8,266 nt of DNA from Dehalococcoidia bacterium. GTDB lineage: Bacteria > Chloroflexota > Dehalococcoidia > UBA2979. The notes under the pieces are model-generated. The model had not been told where the DNA came from. It saw only the letters and a list, made by a program, of their open reading frames with translations, and did no database searches. This document shows positions 5,089 through 8,266 of this stretch, piece after piece. The stretch lies in NCBI GenBank assembly GCA_023228765.1, contig JALOAM010000141.1, forward strand, positions 1 through 8,266, in the 5' to 3' direction. Both the position numbers and the translations under genes were made by a program. The number at the start of each line of letters is the position of its first letter. Position 1 is the stretch's first letter.

Positions 5089-7584
5089 CTACTTCACCAC
5101 TACGTTGAGGAGACGGCCCGGAACGTAGATGACCCGGACGACCTGCTTGCCCTGGACCTGCCCCGCGACGTTCGCGTCCGCGAACGCCACCTCGCGCGCG
5201 GCGTCCTCGGAGGCGTCGGGCGCCAGCTCGACGCGGGCGCGGACCTTCCCGTTGACCTGCACCGCGATCTCCACCGTGTCACGCACGGTGAGGGCGGGGT
5301 CAAAGGCGGGCCAGTCCTGCTGGTGCACGGAGTAGCCGCCGCCGATGCGCTCCCACAGCTCTTCCGCGAGGTGCGGACAGGCCGGCGCAAGCATCAGCGC
5401 GAGCAGCCGCACGGATTCCTCCCACGCTGCGCGGTCGGCCTCGCCGGTGTCGCGTGCCTTCTGGAGGGCGTTCGTCAGCTCCATCATCCCGGCGATGGCG
5501 GTGTTGAAGTGCTTCGCCTCGTAGTGCTCGCCCACCTTCTTCAGCGTCGAGTGCGCGTCGATGAGGAGCGATCGGCCTGCCTCGGGCGCGTCGACCAGCG
5601 TGGGCGGGTCGGTGACGGCGGCCCAGACGCGGGAGAGCCACCGGGAGACCCCGACGATGCCGTCGACGTCGTACGGGCCGCCCTGGTCCCACGGGCCCAG
5701 GAACATGAGATATGCGCGGAAGCAGTCCGCGCCCCACTTCGCCACCTGTCCGTCGGGCGCGACCACGTTGCCGCGCGACTTCGACATCCTCCGGCCGTCC
5801 GGCCCGAGGATCTGGCCCTGCGCGTAGTACCGCGTGAACGGCTCATCGCCGGGGACGAGGCCCATGTCCCGCGCGACCTTGTAGAAGAAGCGCGCGTACA
5901 GCAGGTGCATCGTCGCGTGCTCGGAGCCGCCCGTGTACTGGTCGACCGGCAGCCACGCCTCGATGGCCTCCGGGCTCGCGGGGGCGTCCGCGTTCCGGGC
6001 ATCCGGGTAGCGCATGTAGTACCAGGAGGAGCACACGAAGGTGTCCATGGTGTCGGTCTCGCGCCGCGCCGCGCCGCCGCACTGCGGGCAGGCGACGTTC
6101 ACGAACGCCTCGGACAGCGCGAGGGGCGACTGGCCCGTGGGGAGGAACTCGATGTCCTGCGGGAGCAGGACGGGGAGCTGGTCCTCCGGCACCGGCACGA
6201 TGCCGCACTGCTCACAGTGGATCGCGGGGATGGGAGCGCCCCAGTAGCGCTGGCGGGAGATCAGCCAGTCGCGTAGCCGGTAGTTCACCTTGCGCTCGCC
6301 GATGTCGCGCTCCTCCAGCCAGGCGATCGCCTTCTGGATCGCCTCGGTCTTCAGGAGCCCGTCCAGCCACTGCGAGTTCATCGCGGGGCCGTCCCCCGTG
6401 TACGCCTCGTCGCCCCAGCCCTCGGGCGGGGTGACCGTGCGCACGATCGGCAGGTCGTACGCCTTCGCGAAGTCCCAGTCGCGCTGGTCCTGCCCCGGCA
6501 CGGCCATGATCGCGCCCGTGCCGTAGGAGGTGAGCACGTAGTCCGCGAGGTAGATCGGGACGGGCTGCTCGTTGAACGGGTTGATGGCGTAGGCGCCCGT
6601 GAACACGCCACGCTTGTCCAGCGCGGCCTCCGTGGAGAGGCGGTCGATCTCGTTCGTGCGGCGCACCCGCTCCACGAACTCCTCGACGGCGGAGCGCTGC
6701 TCGGGCGTCGTGATCTGGTCGACCAGCTCGTGCTCGGGGGCGAGGACGGCGAAGGTCATGCCGAAGGCCGTGTCCGGCCGCGTGGTGAACACGCGGATGC
6801 CGAGGTCGGGCTGACCCTGGACCTGCATCGTGAACTCGGCGCCCTCGGAGCGGCCGATCCAGTTCCGCTGCATCAGCTTCACATGCTCGGGCCAGTCCAG
6901 GCCCTCGTGGCTCAGGAGCTCCTCGGCGTACTCCGTGATGCGGAAGAACCACTGCTCCATCTCGCGCTGCACGACGATTGTGTCGGAGCGCTCGCAGCGG
7001 CCGTCGATCACCTGCTCGTTCGCCAGCGTCGTGTTGCAGTCCGGGCACCAGTTGGCGGTCGCCTTCTTCTGGTAGGCGAGCCCGCGCTTGAAGAGCTGCG
7101 TGAACCACCACTGGGTCCAGTGGTAGTAGTCCGGCGCGCTGCTGTTCACCTCGCGATCCCAGTCGAACATCGTGCCCATGGCCTTCATCTGGCCACGCAT
7201 GCGCTCGATGTTGGCGCTGGTCCACTCCTGGGGGTGCTTGCCGCCCTTGATCGCCGCGTTCTCGGCGGGGAGCCCGAAGGCGTCGAACCCCATGGGGAAC
7301 AGCACGTTCCACCCGCGCATCTGGAAGTACCGCGCGAGGGCGTCCGAGGGTGTCATCGCGAACCAGTGCCCCACGTGCAGATCGCCGGAGGGGTACGGGA
7401 ACATCGTGAGGTGGTAGCGATTCTCGCGCCCCGGGACGTGGTCTGGCGTCCGGTACAGGCCGTCGCGCTCCCACCGCTCCTGCCAGCGCGCCTCGATCGG
7501 GCCGGGCTGGTAGCGGGTCGCGCCGCTGGTGGCGCCGTGACTGGCAGCGCTGGCCGGAGCGTCGGTCGTCGGATCGGTGGTCAT
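5089..7584 (-). CDS. leuS: Leucyl-tRNA synthetase
   Basis: Class I aminoacyl-tRNA synthetase that charges tRNA-Leu in the cytoplasm. Numbered from the ATG at 7614 (841 residues), the HIGH motif is HVGH at 80-83 within PYPSGDLHVGHW, and the KMSKS loop is RMSKS at 609-613. The CP1 editing domain has TTRPDT (277-282) and GTGAIMAVPGQDQRD (365-379), with the conserved Thr and Asp present (T282 and D379, E. coli T252 and D345). Cysteine pairs C467/C470 and C509/C512 could bind zinc, as could C190/C193. The C-terminal domain ends normally (VQVNGKVRA, YVPGRLLNVVV). I prefer the ATG at 7584 (831 residues) because AGGA sits at 7595-7592, seven bases upstream; the ATG at 7614 has no such site, and homology begins only near residue 34 (RYQPGPIEARWQ). 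First gene of a two-gene transcript with the hydrolase lipoprotein. Confidence 0.96.
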   Translation of the reverse strand: MTTDPTTDAPASAASHGATSGATRYQPGPIEARWQERWERDGLYRTPDHVPGRENRYHLTMFPYPSGDLHVGHWFAMTPSDALARYFQMRGWNVLFPMGFDAFGLPAENAAIKGGKHPQEWTSANIERMRGQMKAMGTMFDWDREVNSSAPDYYHWTQWWFTQLFKRGLAYQKKATANWCPDCNTTLANEQVIDGRCERSDTIVVQREMEQWFFRITEYAEELLSHEGLDWPEHVKLMQRNWIGRSEGAEFTMQVQGQPDLGIRVFTTRPDTAFGMTFAVLAPEHELVDQITTPEQRSAVEEFVERVRRTNEIDRLSTEAALDKRGVFTGAYAINPFNEQPVPIYLADYVLTSYGTGAIMAVPGQDQRDWDFAKAYDLPIVRTVTPPEGWGDEAYTGDGPAMNSQWLDGLLKTEAIQKAIAWLEERDIGERKVNYRLRDWLISRQRYWGAPIPAIHCEQCGIVPVPEDQLPVLLPQDIEFLPTGQSPLALSEAFVNVACPQCGGAARRETDTMDTFVCSSWYYMRYPDARNADAPASPEAIEAWLPVDQYTGGSEHATMHLLYARFFYKVARDMGLVPGDEPFTRYYAQGQILGPDGRRMSKSRGNVVAPDGQVAKWGADCFRAYLMFLGPWDQGGPYDVDGIVGVSRWLSRVWAAVTDPPTLVDAPEAGRSLLIDAHSTLKKVGEHYEAKHFNTAIAGMMELTNALQKARDTGEADRAAWEESVRLLALMLAPACPHLAEELWERIGGGYSVHQQDWPAFDPALTVRDTVEIAVQVNGKVRARVELAPDASEDAAREVAFADANVAGQVQGKQVVRVIYVPGRLLNVVVK

Positions 7585-7595
7585 GAGGGCGTCCT
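7585..7595 (-). promoter_or_regulatory. Shine-Dalgarno site deciding the leuS start
   Basis: On the - strand AGGA (7595-7592) is followed by a seven-base spacer and the ATG at 7584-7582. The upstream in-frame ATG at 7614-7612 is preceded by a GC-rich stretch without any purine-rich site. This favours a start ten codons inside the longest open frame. Confidence 0.6.
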
Positions 7596-7655
7596 GTACG
7601 TCTGCGGGTGCCATGCCGCGCGGGGCGGCCGTGTTGGGGCGGCGGGCGTCAGCCC

Positions 7656-7689
7656 AGGCGGCGTCTCCTCGCTCGAGGCGGCGCCGCCT
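7656..7689 (-). promoter_or_regulatory. Strong stem-loop in the leuS leader
   Basis: Transcribed from the - strand this forms an 8-bp outer stem (AGGCGGCG with CGCCGCCT; 7689-7682 with 7663-7656), a 3x3 internal loop, a 4-bp inner stem (CCTC with GAGG) and a tetraloop. It lies between the predicted leuS promoter and the start codon. No T-box consensus (the AGGGTGG-type antiterminator box) could be found in the leader, and no U-tract follows, so a regulatory role is only possible. Confidence 0.4.
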
Positions 7690-7753
7690 ACGTAAGGACG
7701 AGGATCGGCACGGACCGCCGAGTAGTGCGCAGACGGGTACGCATAGTGCGACC

Positions 7754-7783
7754 AGTATCCAGAGCCCCGTCAGAGAGCGTCAA
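7754..7783 (-). promoter_or_regulatory. Predicted sigma-70-type promoter for leuS
   Basis: Reading the - strand, TTGACG (7783-7778, five of six matches to TTGACA) is followed by 18 bases and GATACT (7759-7754, four of six matches to TATAAT). Transcription would begin near 7747, giving a leader of about 130 bases to the ATG at 7614 or about 160 bases to the preferred ATG at 7584. It is the clearest promoter-like pair I see in the window and sits in a locally less GC-rich stretch. Confidence 0.55.
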
Positions 7784-7834
7784 CTGTTGCCTGCGGACGG
7801 TGGGCGCGCCGAAGGTTCCGTGCTCAACGCATCG

Positions 7835-7954
7835 GGCCTTCCTCGTCCTCGCGGGGGAGAGTGGGAGTGGGGGAGTGCGGTCCTCCTGCGGAGCAGTGAT
7901 CGGCGTGGTGCAGACCCTCACCGCAACCCTCTCCCGCCGAGCCGGGCGAGGGGG
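7835..7954. repeat. C/G-rich imperfect inverted repeat, interspersed-repeat type
   Basis: The arm at about 7835-7880 (core CGCGGGGGAGAGTGGGAG) resembles the reverse complement of the arm at about 7913-7954 (core ACCCTCACCGCAACCCTC), separated by about 33 bases. The right arm is itself a hairpin: CCCTCTCCCG at 7927-7936 pairs with CGGGCGAGGG at 7943-7952 with one mismatch and a six-base loop. The CCCTCACC..ACCCTCTCCCG wording is of a kind often seen in intergenic repeats of high-GC genomes. No transposase and no target-site duplication were seen. It lies in the 390-base gap between leuS and the small membrane-protein gene and could also serve as the transcript end of the latter. Confidence 0.4.
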
Positions 7955-8007
7955 TCAGAGGCGGAAGCGGGGGTGGGGCAGGGGACGGTGGTGGGGCGCG
8001 CCCGCGG

Positions 8008-8181
8008 TCAGATCGCGAAGATGAAGGCCACCAGCAACGGCACGCCAAGGAATGACAGCCACAGCAGCTTCTTCGCCTCGTTGAGCCGCACTGCGGGATC
8101 CTGCGAGCGGATGGCTCGGCGCATCTGCCACGCCGTGAGGACGACGTACAGCGCGAACAGGACGATCAGGCCGGGGATCAT
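8008..8181 (-). CDS. Small two-helix membrane protein, 57 residues
   Basis: A short open frame begins with ATG at 8181-8179 and ends with TGA at 8010-8008. The product has two hydrophobic segments, about residues 3-18 (PGLIVLFALYVVLTAW) and 39-57 (LLWLSFLGVPLLVAFIFAI), joined by a polar basic loop (QMRRAIRSQDPAVRLNEAKK). By the positive-inside rule the loop would face the cytoplasm, with both ends outside. An AGGAAGG Shine-Dalgarno (8197-8191 on this strand) lies eight bases before the ATG. The clean alternation of helix, basic loop and helix, together with a good ribosome binding site, argues for a real gene. I do not recognise the family and assign no function. It is on the same strand as leuS and about 225 bases upstream of the leuS promoter, so probably a separate transcript. 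Confidence 0.7.
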   Translation of the reverse strand: MIPGLIVLFALYVVLTAWQMRRAIRSQDPAVRLNEAKKLLWLSFLGVPLLVAFIFAI

Positions 8182-8192
8182 GCGCGGTGCCT

Positions 8193-8266
8193 TCCTCGGG
8201 TGGGTGAGCCCTCGGGTGGGTGAGTCCTCGGGTGGGTGAGTCCTCGGGTGGGTGAGTCCTCGGGTG
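8193..8266. repeat. 16-bp tandem repeat, at least 4.6 copies, runs off the window
   Basis: The unit TCCTCGGGTGGGTGAG repeats without spacers at 8193-8208, 8209-8224, 8225-8240, 8241-8256 and partly 8257-8266. The only difference is C for T at the first base of copy 2. The array lies directly upstream of the small membrane-protein gene, and the copy nearest it supplies the AGGA of that gene's Shine-Dalgarno. The + strand has paired GGGTGGG tracts per copy, allowing G-quadruplex formation. On the - strand the unit contains no stop codon, so it could also be the end of an upstream gene overlapping ATGA at 8181-8178; the window does not settle this. Confidence 0.85.

Larger units (their letters stand above)
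7615..8007. other. Gene-free interval between leuS and the small membrane-protein gene
   Basis: I see no credible gene here. Open frames on both strands lack family similarity and hydrophobic or domain patterns, and read as compositional by-products. The contents are the leuS leader hairpin (7656-7689), the predicted leuS promoter (7754-7783), the imperfect inverted repeat (7835-7954), and from about 7955 to 8007 a G-rich stretch with the palindrome GGGCGCGCCC at 7994-8003. No tRNA or other structured RNA was recognised. Confidence 0.6.

Noticed and set aside
4906..6276. 456-codon + strand open frame opposite leuS
   Set aside because: Antisense to an unmistakable leucyl-tRNA synthetase, with composition typical of a reverse-frame shadow.
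6730..7695. 321-codon + strand open frame opposite the leuS 5' half
   Set aside because: His/Arg/Leu-rich antisense shadow without any recognisable motif.
7615..7747. T-box riboswitch before leuS
   Set aside because: No antiterminator consensus or specifier-loop arrangement could be found on the - strand leader.
7688..7921. 77-codon - strand open frame upstream of leuS
   Set aside because: It runs through the inverted repeat and the predicted leuS promoter and has no family similarity or membrane pattern.
7577..8239. 220-codon + strand open frame across the gene-free interval
   Set aside because: It overlaps the leuS start, the repeat pair, the small membrane-protein gene on the opposite strand and the tandem repeat; it has no domain pattern.
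8193..8266. CRISPR array
   Set aside because: The 16-bp units are contiguous with no unique spacers, so this is a plain tandem repeat.

Overview
This is a high-GC bacterial window made up mostly of housekeeping genes. The rsmD-coaD-coiled-coil order, the CoaD and LeuRS sequences, and a membrane-anchored protein with acidic and RGG-like stretches suggest a Chloroflexota-type (Dehalococcoidia or Tepidiforma-like) or actinobacterial relative. That placement is an inference from gene content, not a phylogenetic result.

Left half, + strand. The window opens inside a large gene (1-2172, 5' end missing). It encodes a single-pass membrane protein: an acidic and RGG-like cytoplasmic part, one membrane helix, a beta-rich domain, a degenerate GH18-like TIM barrel, a small two-cysteine beta domain and a TATEEPTE-type repeat tail. 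Close behind it come rsmD (2202-2831), coaD (2828-3301, overlapping rsmD by 4 bases) and, after a 94-base gap with a GC-rich hairpin, a SepIVA/DivIVA-like coiled-coil gene (3396-4319). Together these cover ribosomal RNA methylation, coenzyme A synthesis and a probable cell-envelope or division factor.

Right half, - strand. leuS (start at 7584 preferred, stop at 5089) is followed after 4 bases by a gene for an alpha/beta-hydrolase-fold lipoprotein whose nucleophile elbow carries glycine instead of serine. The two are probably translationally coupled. leuS has a recognisable sigma-70-type promoter near 7783-7754 and a leader of about 160 bases containing a strong hairpin. The left and right gene sets converge at 4320-4340.

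Right end. About 390 bases without a gene (7615-8007) hold the leuS promoter and leader plus a C/G-rich imperfect inverted repeat of the interspersed-repeat type. Beyond this lies a 57-codon gene for a two-helix membrane protein (8008-8181, - strand). It is preceded by a 16-bp tandem repeat (8193-8266) that runs off the window and supplies part of its Shine-Dalgarno sequence.

No new defence, mobile or biosynthetic system is evident. The points most worth a second look are two apparent catalytic-site losses (GH18-like protein and hydrolase lipoprotein), the SepIVA-like gene next to coaD, and the repeat array fused to the leader of the small membrane-protein gene.
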